From NCBI RefSeq assembly GCF_016741785.1, contig NZ_JAERRL010000002.1:364585-428584 (forward strand): a stretch of DNA of 64,000 nt, read 5' to 3'. Within the stretch, counting starts at the first letter, position 1. The number at the start of each line of letters is the position of its first letter. This document shows positions 45,149 to 55,048 of this stretch, piece after piece. Origin of the DNA: Streptomyces sp. 7-21 (GTDB lineage Bacteria > Actinomycetota > Actinomycetes > Streptomycetales > Streptomycetaceae). Position numbers and translations under genes: made by a program. Under the pieces are notes generated by a model that did not search any database, had not been told where the DNA came from, and was given only the letters and a program-made list of their open reading frames with translations.

Positions 45149-45208
45149 GACCCAAGCCCGTCCCTTCGGCGCGGGGAGAGCCTGCTGCCCGCCCCTCTCG
45201 GCGGGACC

Positions 45209-46528
45209 CTAGCGGATCGCGACGAACGCCTCGGCGCTGCGGGGAGGACGTGGCGCGGGCGGCTTCGCCGCGTGGCCCACGGCCACGGCGCCCATCGGGT
45301 CCCAGTCATCCGGCAGGCCCAGCTCGGCGCGCACGACGTCGCGGCAGAACATCGTCGAGGACACCCAGGCCGAGCCGAGCCCCTCACCCGCCAGCGCGAC
45401 CAGCAGGTTCTGCACGCCCGCCCCCATCGCGACGACGAACATCTCCCGCTCCGCACCCGCGCGCCGCGCGTCGGGGTAGTCGTGCGCCCCGTCGGTGACC
45501 AGGCACGGCACCACCAGGTACGGCGCCTTGCGCAGCACGTCGCCCCGGCGCACGCGCCGCTCGATCCGGTCCGCTGACAGCCCGTCGCGCCGCAGATCCG
45601 CGACCCACGCCTCGCGCATCGCGTCGAGCAGCCGGGTGCGGGCCCCGGCGGACTCCAGCAGCACGAAACGCCACGGCGTGGTGTGGTGCGGCGCGGGCGC
45701 CGTCACGGCCGCGGCGACCGCCCGGCGCACGGCGGCCGGGTCCACCGGCTCGTCGGTGAACTCCCGCACGGTGCGCCGCATCGTGACGGCCTCGCGCACC
45801 GCCTCGGAGGTACCGAGCCGGAACATGTCGTGCGCCGCGTCACGCACCAGGTCGCGCGCGGTGGCCGTGCCGCCGACGCGGTGCCCCAGCCCTCGCACCA
45901 CCGCGACGGGCCGCCCGGACGTCTTGCCCTTGACCAGTTCGCCCGCCGCGGCCAGCTCGTCGGCCACCGCCATGACCGTCACGCCCAGCGGATTGCCGTG
46001 GGTGTCCACCCCGCCGCGCAGGTCCTCCAGCACCGTCACCCCGGCGGCGCCGATCGCCACGTCGGTCTGGCCCACGCGCCAGGGGCGGCCGAAGGTGTCG
46101 GTGATGATGACGCCGACGTCCACCGACAGCAGGTCACGCAGCCCGCGCCGTACCCGCGCCGCCGAGGCGTCCGGGTCGGCAGGCAGCGTCAGGACGGTCC
46201 CGGGCGGCGTGTTGGAGGCGTCGACGCCCGCGGCCGCCATCACGAAGCCGTGCCGCGACTCGACGATCCGCGCCGCGCCGCGCTGCGCCACCACCCGCAC
46301 CGTCTCGGCATCCACGACGGCCTGCCGGTCGGAGGTGGTGACGATGCGTCCCTCCGCCTTGCTGACGATCTTGGACGTCACCAGCACGATGTCCCCGTCG
46401 GCGAGCCCCGGCTGGCCGTTCGCGGTGGCCGCCTGGGCGATGAGCTTCGCCAGGTCGTCGCCCGGCCGGACCTCGGGGATACCGGGCAGCGCCCAGACCT
46501 GAAAGCCTGCTGCGGCGGTGCTCGTCAT
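45209..46528 (-). CDS. fbiB: Coenzyme F420-0:L-glutamate ligase / dehydro-F420-0 reductase
   Basis: A 439-residue bifunctional FbiB. The N-terminal domain (about 1-245) is the CofE-type ligase adding gamma-glutamates, seen in [12 protein letters not shown] and [11 protein letters not shown]. The C-terminal domain (about 250-439) is an FMN nitroreductase fold starting Thr-Met-Arg-Arg-Thr-Val-Arg-Glu-Phe, which reduces dehydro-F420-0. ATG 46528 overlaps the fbiA stop (ATGA). Confidence 0.95.
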   Translation of the reverse strand: MTSTAAAGFQVWALPGIPEVRPGDDLAKLIAQAATANGQPGLADGDIVLVTSKIVSKAEGRIVTTSDRQAVVDAETVRVVAQRGAARIVESRHGFVMAAAGVDASNTPPGTVLTLPADPDASAARVRRGLRDLLSVDVGVIITDTFGRPWRVGQTDVAIGAAGVTVLEDLRGGVDTHGNPLGVTVMAVADELAAAGELVKGKTSGRPVAVVRGLGHRVGGTATARDLVRDAAHDMFRLGTSEAVREAVTMRRTVREFTDEPVDPAAVRRAVAAAVTAPAPHHTTPWRFVLLESAGARTRLLDAMREAWVADLRRDGLSADRIERRVRRGDVLRKAPYLVVPCLVTDGAHDYPDARRAGAEREMFVVAMGAGVQNLLVALAGEGLGSAWVSSTMFCRDVVRAELGLPDDWDPMGAVAVGHAAKPPAPRPPRSAEAFVAIR

Positions 46529-47490
46529 GCGGGCCGTACCTCCTCCGCGAGCGCGAGGGCCTCGCGCGCCATGGCGGCGGTGGCCTCGACGTCGGTCATC
46601 ATCAGCGGCACCGCGCGGCAGCGGATGCCGTCCGCCTCGACCGCCTCCACGGCGTCGGCGTCGACGGTGTCCACCAGCCAGCCGTCGAGCAGGCCCGAGC
46701 CGTAGTGCCGGGCGACGGCCGCGGCGGTCGCCTCCACACCTACGGCCGCGAGCATCTTGTCGGCCATGCCGCGCACCGGCGCGTTCCCCACGATCGGCGA
46801 CAGCCCCACCACCGGCACGCCGGCACCGGCGATCGCCTCCCGGATGCCGGGCACCGACAGGATCGTGCCGACGCTGACCACGGGGTTGGACGGCGGGAAC
46901 AGCACGACGTCCGCCGCCGCGATCGCCTCCAGCACGCCCGGCGCGGGCGACGCCTGCTCGGCCCCCACCGGCACCACGGCGTGCGCGGGGACAGCGGCGC
47001 GCAGGCGCACCCAGTACTCCTGGAAGTGCACCGCCTTGCGGCCGCCGACGCCGTCGTCGATGAGCACGTGCGTCTCGACGCGGTCGTCGGTCATGGGCAG
47101 CAGCCGCACGCCGGGCTGCCAGCGCTGGCACAGCGCCTCGGTGACGGCGCTGAGCGGGTAGCCGGCCGCGATCATCTGGCTGCGGACGATGTGCGTCGCG
47201 AAGTCCCGGTCGCCGAGCCCGAACCACTGCGGCTCGACGCCGTACGCGGCGAGTTCCTCCTTGACGGTGAACGTCTCGTCGGCGCGGCCCCAGCCCTGTT
47301 CCTCGTGGATGCCGCCGCCGAGCGTGTACATCACCGTGTCGAGGTCGGGACAGACCTTCAGGCCGAACAGGTGCAGGTCGTCCCCGGTGTTGCCGATGAC
47401 GGTGACGTCCGCGTCCGGGACAGCCCGCTTCAGGCCCCGCAGGAAGCGGGCACCGCCGATGCCGCCGGAGAGAACCACGATGCGTCGCAT
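46525..47490 (-). CDS. fbiA: 2-phospho-L-lactate/PEP transferase of F420 biosynthesis
   Basis: A 321-residue CofD/FbiA that transfers the phosphoenolpyruvyl (in mycobacteria) or lactyl moiety to the deazaflavin Fo. The N terminus [12 protein letters not shown] is the family signature, followed by Val-Ile-Gly-Asn-Thr-Gly-Asp-Asp-Leu near 31-39. Pro-Pro-Ser-Asn-Pro-Val-Val-Ser near 199-206 is also typical. A TANNNT-like CAGACT six bases before the ATG suggests a leaderless start. Confidence 0.95.
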   Translation of the reverse strand: MRRIVVLSGGIGGARFLRGLKRAVPDADVTVIGNTGDDLHLFGLKVCPDLDTVMYTLGGGIHEEQGWGRADETFTVKEELAAYGVEPQWFGLGDRDFATHIVRSQMIAAGYPLSAVTEALCQRWQPGVRLLPMTDDRVETHVLIDDGVGGRKAVHFQEYWVRLRAAVPAHAVVPVGAEQASPAPGVLEAIAAADVVLFPPSNPVVSVGTILSVPGIREAIAGAGVPVVGLSPIVGNAPVRGMADKMLAAVGVEATAAAVARHYGSGLLDGWLVDTVDADAVEAVEADGIRCRAVPLMMTDVEATAAMAREALALAEEVRPA

Positions 47491-47502
47491 GCGGCCAGTC
47501 TG

Positions 47503-48021
47503 TCAGCAGGCCAGCGGCGCTCCCGCCACGGGTGTGTCCCGCTCCGGCCGGCCGGCCGCCTCCGTGGCCTCGTGCATCCGCATTTCGGTGAGGCCCGGGA
47601 AATAGACGTGAAGGCTGACGGCCGGTTCCAGCCCGTCGTTGACGACGTCGTGGACCCCGCCGGGGGCGCAGTAGCGCAGCGTGCCCGGCGCGAGCGTCCG
47701 CGCCCGGCCGCCGGAGCGCTCGGTGAGCGCGCCGCGCAGCACGGTGTAGACGGCACAGGAGGCGCCGTGGTCGTGGCGGCCGCTGCCCTGGCCGGGGACC
47801 CAGCTCAGCAGCCAGACCTCGTGGCCGGGGCCGGTGGCCAGGCGGTGGTACCAGCGCAGCACCGCGTCGTAGCGCACCAGCGGCTCCCAGCGGGCGCGGT
47901 CCGCGGCGGTCTTCCGCACCAGCGCGGCGAAGTCCGCGATCGTCGCTGGCTGGCCGGCGGGGGGCGGCAGCAGGTGCGGCACCATCATCGGGTCGCCGGC
48001 GATTTCGTTGTCATTGTCCAT
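47503..48021 (-). CDS. Cysteine dioxygenase family protein
   Basis: A 172-residue cupin. The iron ligands appear as Gly-Arg-His-Asp-His-Gly near 87-92 and a third His in Gly-Gly-Val-His-Asp-Val near 126, the three-His site of bacterial cysteine dioxygenases. It oxidises cysteine to cysteine sulfinate. The Cys-Ala-Val-Tyr segment near 98-101 may supply the cross-link position. It precedes fbiA by only 12 bases on the same strand. Confidence 0.9.
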   Translation of the reverse strand: MDNDNEIAGDPMMVPHLLPPPAGQPATIADFAALVRKTAADRARWEPLVRYDAVLRWYHRLATGPGHEVWLLSWVPGQGSGRHDHGASCAVYTVLRGALTERSGGRARTLAPGTLRYCAPGGVHDVVNDGLEPAVSLHVYFPGLTEMRMHEATEAAGRPERDTPVAGAPLAC

Positions 48022-48544
48022 GGACGCCTGGAGTGCCTCGGTAAGTGTCGGACGGCCAAGAAGAGCGCTGACGCGGGGCGGGTGTCAACCTCGCGCCGCG
48101 AATGGGCGCATTCTTTCACTACTTTCGGTCCCTGCGTGCGCGGAAAGGTTTATGCGGTGCGGTGGCGAGCAGGCGCGCCTGGCGTCACTGCCCGGGCTCG
48201 CCGTTGCCCTTCCGTGACTCCGCCGTGATGCTCGTCGCTGTCGCGCTGGGGCCGCAACGTCCCGGCCGCCTCGTTCGTCTCACCTGACAGACACCTTCGC
48301 AAGAAGGGCAAGAAGAGGCCGGAACGGGAAGCAAGGGGAAGGTGAGAGGGGGACAGCGGGCATACTTTGTGGCGATTTGAACACTTTCTGTATGGCTGTG
48401 GTGCCACAGGGTGAATCATCGGGTGAATGGGAGATCGTGGCTTGACTGCCGCAGAGCGCCCCGCCTGTAATTTCACTCGTGTCGTTCGAGCCAGATCGAT
48501 AACGACAGCATCACGGGGAAGCAAAGACGATGAGGGGCGCGCAT
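48022..48544. promoter_or_regulatory. whiB: Divergent whiB upstream region with sigma-70-type promoter
   Basis: A 523-base gene-free region. TTGACT (48442-48447) and TGTAAT (48466-48471) with an 18-base spacer form a good promoter for whiB with a leader of about 65 bases. A direct repeat GGTGAAT (48410-48416 and 48422-48428) lies just upstream and may bind a regulator. whiB promoters in S. coelicolor are developmentally controlled, which fits a long upstream region. Nothing else is clear. Confidence 0.6.
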
Positions 48545-48808
48545 ATGACCGAGCTGTTCCACCAACTGCTGGTCGCCGACGCGGAAGAAGAGCTCGGGTG
48601 GCAGGAGCGCGCGCTGTGCGCCCAGACCGACCCGGAGTCCTTCTTCCCCGAGAAGGGCGGGTCCACACGTGAGGCCAAGAAGGTCTGCCTCGCCTGCGAG
48701 GTCCGCTCCGAATGCCTTGAGTACGCACTCGCCAACGACGAACGCTTCGGAATCTGGGGCGGCTTGTCTGAGCGTGAACGCCGCCGCCTGAAGAAGGCTG
48801 CCGTCTGA
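48545..48808 (+). CDS. whiB: Sporulation regulator WhiB
   Basis: An 87-residue protein, the exact length of S. coelicolor WhiB and nearly identical in the parts I remember. Cluster ligands are Cys25, Cys48, Cys51 and Cys57; the Gly-Ile-Trp-Gly-Gly turn is at 69-73 and the basic tail follows. ATG 48545 has GAGGGG seven bases upstream; ATG 48530 is in frame but worse placed. With WhiA, WhiB controls the switch from aerial growth to sporulation septation. It is monocistronic. Confidence 0.97.
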   Translation: MTELFHQLLVADAEEELGWQERALCAQTDPESFFPEKGGSTREAKKVCLACEVRSECLEYALANDERFGIWGGLSERERRRLKKAAV

Positions 48809-49113
48809 CCGTTTCTGCGGCTGCGGCCGACTGTATTTGTGTCTGGTCGCCCGTAGTCGCATAGCGGCGTCACAATCCGGTACGCCGCTAAGGGTGACTC
48901 GCCGACGCACCGTCAGCCGTCACCCGAGCACGCACCCGGGTACGCCCGGCCGCGCACCCGGCACGCCACCGCCTGGCCCCGCCCGTCACGGTCCTCACCA
49001 GCCCGGCACGCACCGTCACACCCAGCCGCTAGTGTGTGGACTGTCCGAGACGGCGCCCGCTCCCGCGAGCGCGCCCGTCCACCACCGTCCACTGAACCGG
49101 GGCCCGCACCTCG
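48809..49113. other. Intergenic region whiB to GT2 gene
   Basis: About 305 bases without a supported gene. Several CGCACCCGG-like short repeats occur near 48945-48965. TAGTGT at 49030-49035 may be the -10 of the glycosyltransferase operon. I see no strong terminator after whiB. Confidence 0.4.
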
Positions 49114-52100
49114 ATGTCCGTGCACAGCCAGCAAGCGGCACAGCAGCAGGCCGCCCATCCCGAATTCCCGCAGCACGTCGTCACCGCCGTGCTCGTCTCC
49201 CACGACGGTGAACGCTGGCTCCCCGAGGTGCTCGCCGGCCTGCTCGGCCAGACCCGCCCCGTGCAGGACGTGATCGCTGCTGACACCGGCAGCGCGGACA
49301 ACTCCGCCACCCTCGTCACCGAGGCGTTCGGCGCCGAGCGCGTGCTCCACCTCGCCCGCCGCACCGGCTTCGGCGCCGCTGTCGCCGAGGCTGCCCGCAC
49401 CGCACCGGTCCTCACCCCCGACGACCTGCCCTACCTGAAGCGCCCGGGCGCCTGGGACCCCGTGACGCGGCGCTGGGACACCAGCACCTACGACCTCCCC
49501 GAACTCCCCTTCGGTGAACCGGTGCACTGGCTCTGGCTGCTTCACGACGACTCCGCGCCGGAGCCCGACGCCCTCGCCCAGCTGCTGCGCCAGGCCGACG
49601 CCAGCCCCTCCGCCGCCATCATCGGCGCCAAGCTGCGCGGCTGGTACGACCGCCGCCAGCTGCTGGAGGTCGGCGTCTCCCTGGCCAACAGCGGCCGGCG
49701 CTGGACCGGCCTGGACCGGCGCGAGCAGGACCAGGGCCAGCACGACCAGGTCCGGCCCGTCCTGGCCGTGTCGACCGCGGGCATGCTCATCCGCCGCGAC
49801 GTCTTCGAGCAGCTCGGCGGCTTCGACACGCGGCTGCCCCTGATGCGGGACGACGTCGACCTGTGCTGGCGCGCCCAGGCCGCGGGCCACACCGTGCTCG
49901 TCGCCCCCGGCGCCGTGCTGCACCACGCCGAGGCCGCCTCCCGCGAGCGCCGCTCCATCGACTGCGCGGGCCGCCTCGGCGGCAGCCCGCACCGCGTCGA
50001 CAAGGCCGCCGCCGCCTACACCCTCCTGGTCAACACCCCCGGCCGCGCGCTGCCCTGGGTCGTCTTCCGGCTCATCTTCGGCACGCTGCTGCGCGTCCTC
50101 GCCTATCTCGTCGGCAAGCTGCCCGGCCGCGCCCTCGACGAGGCGGGCGGACTGCTCACCGCGCTGCTGCGCCCGGGCCGGGTGCTCGGCGGGCGCAGAC
50201 GCCGCGCCCGCACCAGGGACGCCTCCGTCAAACGCGGCGACCTGCGCCCGCTCTTCCCCCCGGCCGGCGCCACCATCCGCGCCACCGTCGAACAGGTCGT
50301 CAGCAACTTCGCGGGCCGCTCCGATCCCGCCTCCGCCTCCGCGGGCCGCCACGGCGCCGTCGAATCCGGGCCCACGGACGAGGAAGCCGAGGACTTCCAC
50401 GTCGAGCAGTTCGCGCGCGCCAAGCGCCTGGCCCGCAAGCCCGGCCCCATGCTCTTCCTGGGCCTGCTCCTCATCACGCTGCTCGCCAGCCGCGACCTGC
50501 TCGGCGGCGGCTCCCTGACCGGCGGCGCCCTGCTGCCCGCGCCTTCGGGCGCGGGGGAGCTGTGGGACCGGGTGTTCTCCACCTGGCAGGATGTCGGCAC
50601 CGGCGGTGACCAGTCGGCGCCGCCCTACCTGGGGTTCCTCGCGCTGCTGTCCACCCTCCTGTTCGGCGACCCCGACCTCGCCGTCACCCTGCTGCTCGTC
50701 GGCTCCGTCCCGCTCGCCGGCGCCAGCGCCTACTTCAGCTCCCGCCCGCTGGTCATGTCGCGGCTGCTGCGTGCCTGGGCCAGCGTGGCGTACGCCCTGC
50801 TTCCCGCCGTCACCGGCGCGCTGGCCTCCGGCCGCCTCGGCACCGCCGTGCTTGCCGTGCTGCTGCCGCCGCTCGCCCGCGCCGCCGTCGCCGCCACCGG
50901 GTACCCGACGGGCGGCAAGGGCTCGTGGCGCGCGGCCTGGGCCAGCGCCCTGCTGCTCACGGTGGTGACGGCCTTCACCCCGGTGATCTGGCCGCTGGCC
51001 GTGGCGCTGGGCGGCTGCGTGGTCGTCTTCCCGCTCCGCGCGGGCGGCGCGCTGGTCAAGGCGAAGGCGCTGCGCGTGGCCGCCGTGGTCCTGACCCCCG
51101 TCGTGCTGCTGCTGCCGTGGTCGCTGTCGGTGCTGTTCAGCCCCGGCGAGTTCGTGCGGGAGCCGGGCCTGCCGTTCCCGACCGCCGACGCCAGCGCCGT
51201 CGGACTGCTGCACATCAACCCCGGCGGGCCGGGCACGCCCGGCGCCTGGCTGCTGGCCGGCCTGGTGCTCGCCGCCCTCGCCGCGCTGCTGCGCCGCGAG
51301 CGGCGCCTGGCCATCACCACGGCCTGGGCCGCCGCACTCGCGGGCCTGCTGCTGGCCGTCTGGTCCGACGGCGACGGCTGGGCCGGGCCCGCCACGCTGG
51401 TCTACGGCCTGGCGCTGCTGTGCGCCGCGGTGCTCGGTGCGGACGGCGCCCGGTACCGCGTCGCCGCCCAGAGCTTCGGCTGGCGCCAGCCCGCCGCCGT
51501 CGCCATCGCGGGCGCCGCCGCCGCGGGGCCGCTGCTGGCCGCGGCCGGCTGGGTGCTCAGCGGCGCCGACGGCCCGCTGGAGCGCGGCAGCGACGTGCAG
51601 GTGCCTGCGTTCGTCGCCGAGGAGAGCGCCACGCGGGACCAGGCGCGCACGCTCGTGCTGCACGCCACCGGGGAGTCCGGCCGGACCGCCAGCGTCTCGT
51701 ACGCGCTGGTCAGGGGCGCGGGTGCCCGGCTCGGCGACGCCGACCTCGCTGGCCTGGTCGGCGAGGACACCTCGCTGAGCCAGGCCGTCGGCGACCTCGT
51801 CGCGGGCTCCGGCGCGGACCAGAGCGCGGCCCTGGCGCGGTACGCCATTGGCTACGTCCTGGTCCAGGACGGCTCGCCCCGCCAGCTGCACCAGGTGCTC
51901 GACACCACGCCGGGGCTCCAGCGGCTCAGCCAGGAAGACGGCAGCGCGCTGTGGCGCGTCGAGCAGGAGACGGCGCGTGCCGTGATCCTCCCGCCCGAGG
52001 ACTCCGGTGCCGAGCCGGAGCCCGTGCCGTCCGGGCCGGTCGAGGTGCACGCTGATATCCCTGAGGGGCCCGAGGGCCGCACCCTCAGCCTCGCGGAGTC

Positions 52101-52818
52101 CGCCTCCGACCGGTGGCACGCCACCCTCGACGGCGAGCCGCTCACGCCCGTGACGCTCGACGGCTGGGCCCAGGGCTTCGAGCTGCCGGCCTCCGGCGGG
52201 CGGCTGGACCTCACCTACGAGACGCCCGCCACCCACACGCTGTGGATCTGGGCCCAGGGCTTCGGGCTGCTCGTGCTGACGATCCTGGCGCTGCCGGGCC
52301 GGCGGGTGCTGGTGGACGACATGCCCGACGCCGAGCCCGTGACCGACGCACCGCAGGGCCGCCGCGCCCGGCGGCTGGCCGCCGCCACGGCGGCCGGGGC
52401 AGCCGGTGCCGCCGGGGCGGGGAAGGCGCCGGAGCCGCCGGAGCCGCCCGCCACCGCCGAGTCCGCTGACGCCCCTGAGGCCCCCGGATCACCGCCGCCC
52501 CCGCCGCCCGGCCCGGTGCCGGTTCCGGAGCAGGCGCCGGCGCCCGACGCGGAGGAGTGGGCCTATCAGGACCAGGGGCAGGGCTACCCGGCCGGCGGCT
52601 ACCCGCAGCAGCCGTACCAGGATCCCTACCCTCACGGCTACGGTCAGGATGGCTACGCCCCATACCCGCAGGACTACCCGCCACAGGCGCCGGCCGGGTA
52701 CGAGGGCGGCCAGCAGCCCATCCCCGGCCAGCAGGACGGCGGCGCGTGGGACGGCCAGAGCTACGCCGCCCCCTATGACTATCCGGCTGACTACGGCGAC
52801 GGGAGCAACCAGCGGTGA
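49114..52818 (+). CDS. Giant membrane-bound GT2 family glycosyltransferase
   Basis: A 1234-residue fusion. The N-terminal GT-A domain (about 20-310) has Val-Ser-His-Asp-Gly near 29, Ala-Asp-Thr-Gly-Ser, Leu-His-Asp-Asp-Ser (nucleotide-sugar/metal site, about 143-147) and Arg-Asp-Asp-Val-Asp-Leu-Cys-Trp-Arg (about 247-255). A multi-pass membrane region covers about 445-830, an extracytoplasmic domain about 830-1045, and a last membrane helix is near 1048-1065. The ~165-residue tail is Pro/Gln/Tyr/Gly-rich. It resembles WbbL-neighbourhood glycosyltransferases of actinobacteria and probably builds a cell-envelope polysaccharide. The next gene overlaps by GTGA. Confidence 0.9.
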   Translation: MSVHSQQAAQQQAAHPEFPQHVVTAVLVSHDGERWLPEVLAGLLGQTRPVQDVIAADTGSADNSATLVTEAFGAERVLHLARRTGFGAAVAEAARTAPVLTPDDLPYLKRPGAWDPVTRRWDTSTYDLPELPFGEPVHWLWLLHDDSAPEPDALAQLLRQADASPSAAIIGAKLRGWYDRRQLLEVGVSLANSGRRWTGLDRREQDQGQHDQVRPVLAVSTAGMLIRRDVFEQLGGFDTRLPLMRDDVDLCWRAQAAGHTVLVAPGAVLHHAEAASRERRSIDCAGRLGGSPHRVDKAAAAYTLLVNTPGRALPWVVFRLIFGTLLRVLAYLVGKLPGRALDEAGGLLTALLRPGRVLGGRRRRARTRDASVKRGDLRPLFPPAGATIRATVEQVVSNFAGRSDPASASAGRHGAVESGPTDEEAEDFHVEQFARAKRLARKPGPMLFLGLLLITLLASRDLLGGGSLTGGALLPAPSGAGELWDRVFSTWQDVGTGGDQSAPPYLGFLALLSTLLFGDPDLAVTLLLVGSVPLAGASAYFSSRPLVMSRLLRAWASVAYALLPAVTGALASGRLGTAVLAVLLPPLARAAVAATGYPTGGKGSWRAAWASALLLTVVTAFTPVIWPLAVALGGCVVVFPLRAGGALVKAKALRVAAVVLTPVVLLLPWSLSVLFSPGEFVREPGLPFPTADASAVGLLHINPGGPGTPGAWLLAGLVLAALAALLRRERRLAITTAWAAALAGLLLAVWSDGDGWAGPATLVYGLALLCAAVLGADGARYRVAAQSFGWRQPAAVAIAGAAAAGPLLAAAGWVLSGADGPLERGSDVQVPAFVAEESATRDQARTLVLHATGESGRTASVSYALVRGAGARLGDADLAGLVGEDTSLSQAVGDLVAGSGADQSAALARYAIGYVLVQDGSPRQLHQVLDTTPGLQRLSQEDGSALWRVEQETARAVILPPEDSGAEPEPVPSGPVEVHADIPEGPEGRTLSLAESASDRWHATLDGEPLTPVTLDGWAQGFELPASGGRLDLTYETPATHTLWIWAQGFGLLVLTILALPGRRVLVDDMPDAEPVTDAPQGRRARRLAAATAAGAAGAAGAGKAPEPPEPPATAESADAPEAPGSPPPPPPGPVPVPEQAPAPDAEEWAYQDQGQGYPAGGYPQQPYQDPYPHGYGQDGYAPYPQDYPPQAPAGYEGGQQPIPGQQDGGAWDGQSYAAPYDYPADYGDGSNQR

Positions 52819-54422
52819 ACCGTCCGACGATGTCCCTGCTCGCCGCGGCGGGCTCCCTCGTGGCGCTGGCGGGCCTGGCCTCGGCGACCGGCGGCGACGG
52901 GCAGGAGCGCAACGAGAGCCTGGCCGGCAGCGAGCCGAGCCCTGTGGTGCGGACCGAGCTGGTCTGCCCGCGCGCGACGACCGCCGAGTCGGCGAGGACG
53001 GACTACACAGCCTTCACCCCGGTGCCGGCCAGCCCTGCCGAGCGGGGCGGTGAGCGGGAGCCTGGCAGCGCGCAGCTGCTGCCCGTCCCCGAGCACGTGC
53101 CCGACCCCGGCACCGGTGACGACGGCAGCGACGACGGCGACGACGGCGACGGCAACGGCAACGGCAACAGTGGCGAGGAGAACGGCTCCGAGCAGGACGC
53201 GGAGCCGGACGCCGAGCCGGTCGTCCCCCTCGAGGAGCCCGGCGCGCCGGCCACCGCCACCACCCGGGACGCCGACGCCCCCGCCCTGACCGGCATCGCC
53301 GACGGCGCCCTCGCTCCCGGCTGGACCGTGCAGCAGAGCACCCTGACCAACGCCGCGCTCGGCGGCGACCTGCTGGGTACCGCCTGCCAGCGGCCCGGCA
53401 CCGAATTCTGGTTCCCCGGCGCCAGCACGGCCGAGTCCCGGCAGGACTACGTCCACCTCACCAACCCCGACGACGCCTCCACCGTCGTCGACATCGAGCT
53501 GTACGGCCCGGAGGGCCGCATCGAGGCCGAGGCCGGCATGGGCATCACCCTCCCCGCCGCCTCCTCCGTCCCCGTGCGCCTGTCCACGCTCACGGACGAG
53601 GAGACCGACACCCTCGCCGTGCACGTCACCGCCCGTACCGGCCGGATCGGCGCGCAGATCGAGGCGTCCGACGACGATCTCGGCGCCGACTGGCTCCCCC
53701 CTGCCGCGACGCACGGCTCGGGCGCCCTCGTCCTCCCCGGCATCCCCGCCGACGCCGAGAGCGTCCAGCTCACCGCCTTCACCTCCGGCGATGAGGACGT
53801 CACCCTGAACGTCGGCCTCGCCGGGCCCTCCGGCACGATCGTCCCCGCGGGCAACGAGACCCTCACCGTCCCCTCCGGCGCCGCCGTCACCGCAGACCTC
53901 GGCGCCCTCACCCAGGGCGAGGCCGGCTCCCTGGTGCTCACACCCGCCGAGGGCTCGGGCAGCGGCATGGTCGCCGCTGCCCTCCTGGTCACCCGCGGCC
54001 CCAGTGACGGCCCGAGCGACATGGCCTTCATCCCTGCCACCGCCCCGCTCACCGGCCGCGCCAGCGCCGCGGGCAACACGGCGGACGGCACCGGACTGAC
54101 GCTCACCGCGCCGCACGAGGCGGCCGAGGTCGAGATCACCTTCTCCGCCGGCGCCGACGGCGGCGAGCCCGTCACCGAGCGGTACACCGTCGAGGCCGGG
54201 ACCTCCCTGGCCGTCACCCCCGACCTGCCCGGCTCCACCGAGGGCCGCTACGGCCTGACCATCAGGTCGCTGGAGGGCACGCCGGTCTACGCGGCCCGCG
54301 CCCTGACCTCCGGCGAGGACGCCGAGGACGACCCCGCGTTCACCGTCCAGACGCTCCCGGACGACCAGTCCGCCGTCACGGTGCCGCCCACCGGCCAGGA
54401 CCTGTCCATCCTCACCGGCTGA
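52815..54422 (+). CDS. DUF5719 family secreted/membrane protein
   Basis: A 535-residue protein with an N-terminal signal or anchor (about 1-25). An Asp/Gly/Asn/Glu-rich linker spans about 100-150. The C-terminal ~370 residues are beta-rich repeats with Glu-Phe-Trp-Phe-Pro-Gly-Ala, Val-His-Leu-Thr-Asn-Pro-Asp and Val-Asp-Ile-Glu-Leu-Tyr-Gly-Pro-Glu-Gly, the DUF5719 pattern. GTG 52815 overlaps the glycosyltransferase stop, so both are translated together. It is likely an extracytoplasmic partner of that enzyme (inference). Confidence 0.87.
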   Translation: MNRPTMSLLAAAGSLVALAGLASATGGDGQERNESLAGSEPSPVVRTELVCPRATTAESARTDYTAFTPVPASPAERGGEREPGSAQLLPVPEHVPDPGTGDDGSDDGDDGDGNGNGNSGEENGSEQDAEPDAEPVVPLEEPGAPATATTRDADAPALTGIADGALAPGWTVQQSTLTNAALGGDLLGTACQRPGTEFWFPGASTAESRQDYVHLTNPDDASTVVDIELYGPEGRIEAEAGMGITLPAASSVPVRLSTLTDEETDTLAVHVTARTGRIGAQIEASDDDLGADWLPPAATHGSGALVLPGIPADAESVQLTAFTSGDEDVTLNVGLAGPSGTIVPAGNETLTVPSGAAVTADLGALTQGEAGSLVLTPAEGSGSGMVAAALLVTRGPSDGPSDMAFIPATAPLTGRASAAGNTADGTGLTLTAPHEAAEVEITFSAGADGGEPVTERYTVEAGTSLAVTPDLPGSTEGRYGLTIRSLEGTPVYAARALTSGEDAEDDPAFTVQTLPDDQSAVTVPPTGQDLSILTG

Positions 54423-54439
54423 CCAACCGCACGGGCCGG

Positions 54440-54892
54440 TCAGTCCTCGCCGTACGTCGGGTCGACGGACTCCGGCGCGAGCCCCAGCAGCTCCGCTGTC
54501 TGCTCGACCACAACCTCGTGCACCAGGCGGGCGCACTCCTCGCGGTCGCGGCACCGCAGCTCCACCGGGCGCCGGTACACCAGGATCTGGTCCGGGCGGC
54601 GCCCGCCGCCCCGCACCACGCCGCCGAGCGGCACGCCGTCGTCCTCCGCGCCGCGCGGCAGCCACGGCACCTCCTGCACGGTGAACACCACGCCGGCCAG
54701 CTCCGGCAGCCGCCGCCGCAGCTGCTCCGCGGAGTCGTGCACCAGGGAGTCGAAGGTGTCGGCCCGGCTCACCGCCAGCGGCACCTGCGGCGGTGCCACG
54801 GGGCCGCGCATGCCCCTGCCGTGCCGGTCCCGGTGCCGCAGGCGGCCATCCGGGACGGACACTGCCGGGGGGACGCTGCTCGGGTTGTCCAT
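54440..54892 (-). CDS. Metallopeptidase family protein (zincin-like)
   Basis: A 150-residue protein of the small MMP_TTHA0227-type zincin family. The expected metal helix reads Leu-Val-His-Glu-Val-Val-Val-Glu-Gln near residues 124-132, so the second His of HExxH is replaced by Glu/Gln neighbours; activity is doubtful. Asp-Gln-Ile-Leu-Val-Tyr-Arg-Arg-Pro near 100-108 is family-typical. The counterpart in M. tuberculosis also sits between manB-region genes and whiB2. A minus-strand TATGGT eight bases upstream suggests a very short leader. Confidence 0.85.
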   Translation of the reverse strand: MDNPSSVPPAVSVPDGRLRHRDRHGRGMRGPVAPPQVPLAVSRADTFDSLVHDSAEQLRRRLPELAGVVFTVQEVPWLPRGAEDDGVPLGGVVRGGGRRPDQILVYRRPVELRCRDREECARLVHEVVVEQTAELLGLAPESVDPTYGED

Positions 54893-55048
54893 CGACTCTG
54901 ACCATAGATGACCCGGCCGCGGGCAACGAGCCGCGGCCGGGATCAGCCCGGCAAAAGCGGACAGCCCGCCTCCTGCCGGACGACACGGCGGGCTGAGCAG
55001 GCCGTGAGTCGTCGCGGCCCGCTCAGGAGTGCGGTACGGTCCAACGTC

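Noticed and set aside
32458..45208. Genomic island with mobile-element genes
   Set aside because: No transposase, integrase, tRNA edge or direct repeat was seen, so only a rearrangement is proposed.
48913..52236. Minus-strand open frame of about 1100 residues
   Set aside because: It is the shadow of the GT2 gene, is Gly/Gln/Arg-repetitive and without a credible start.
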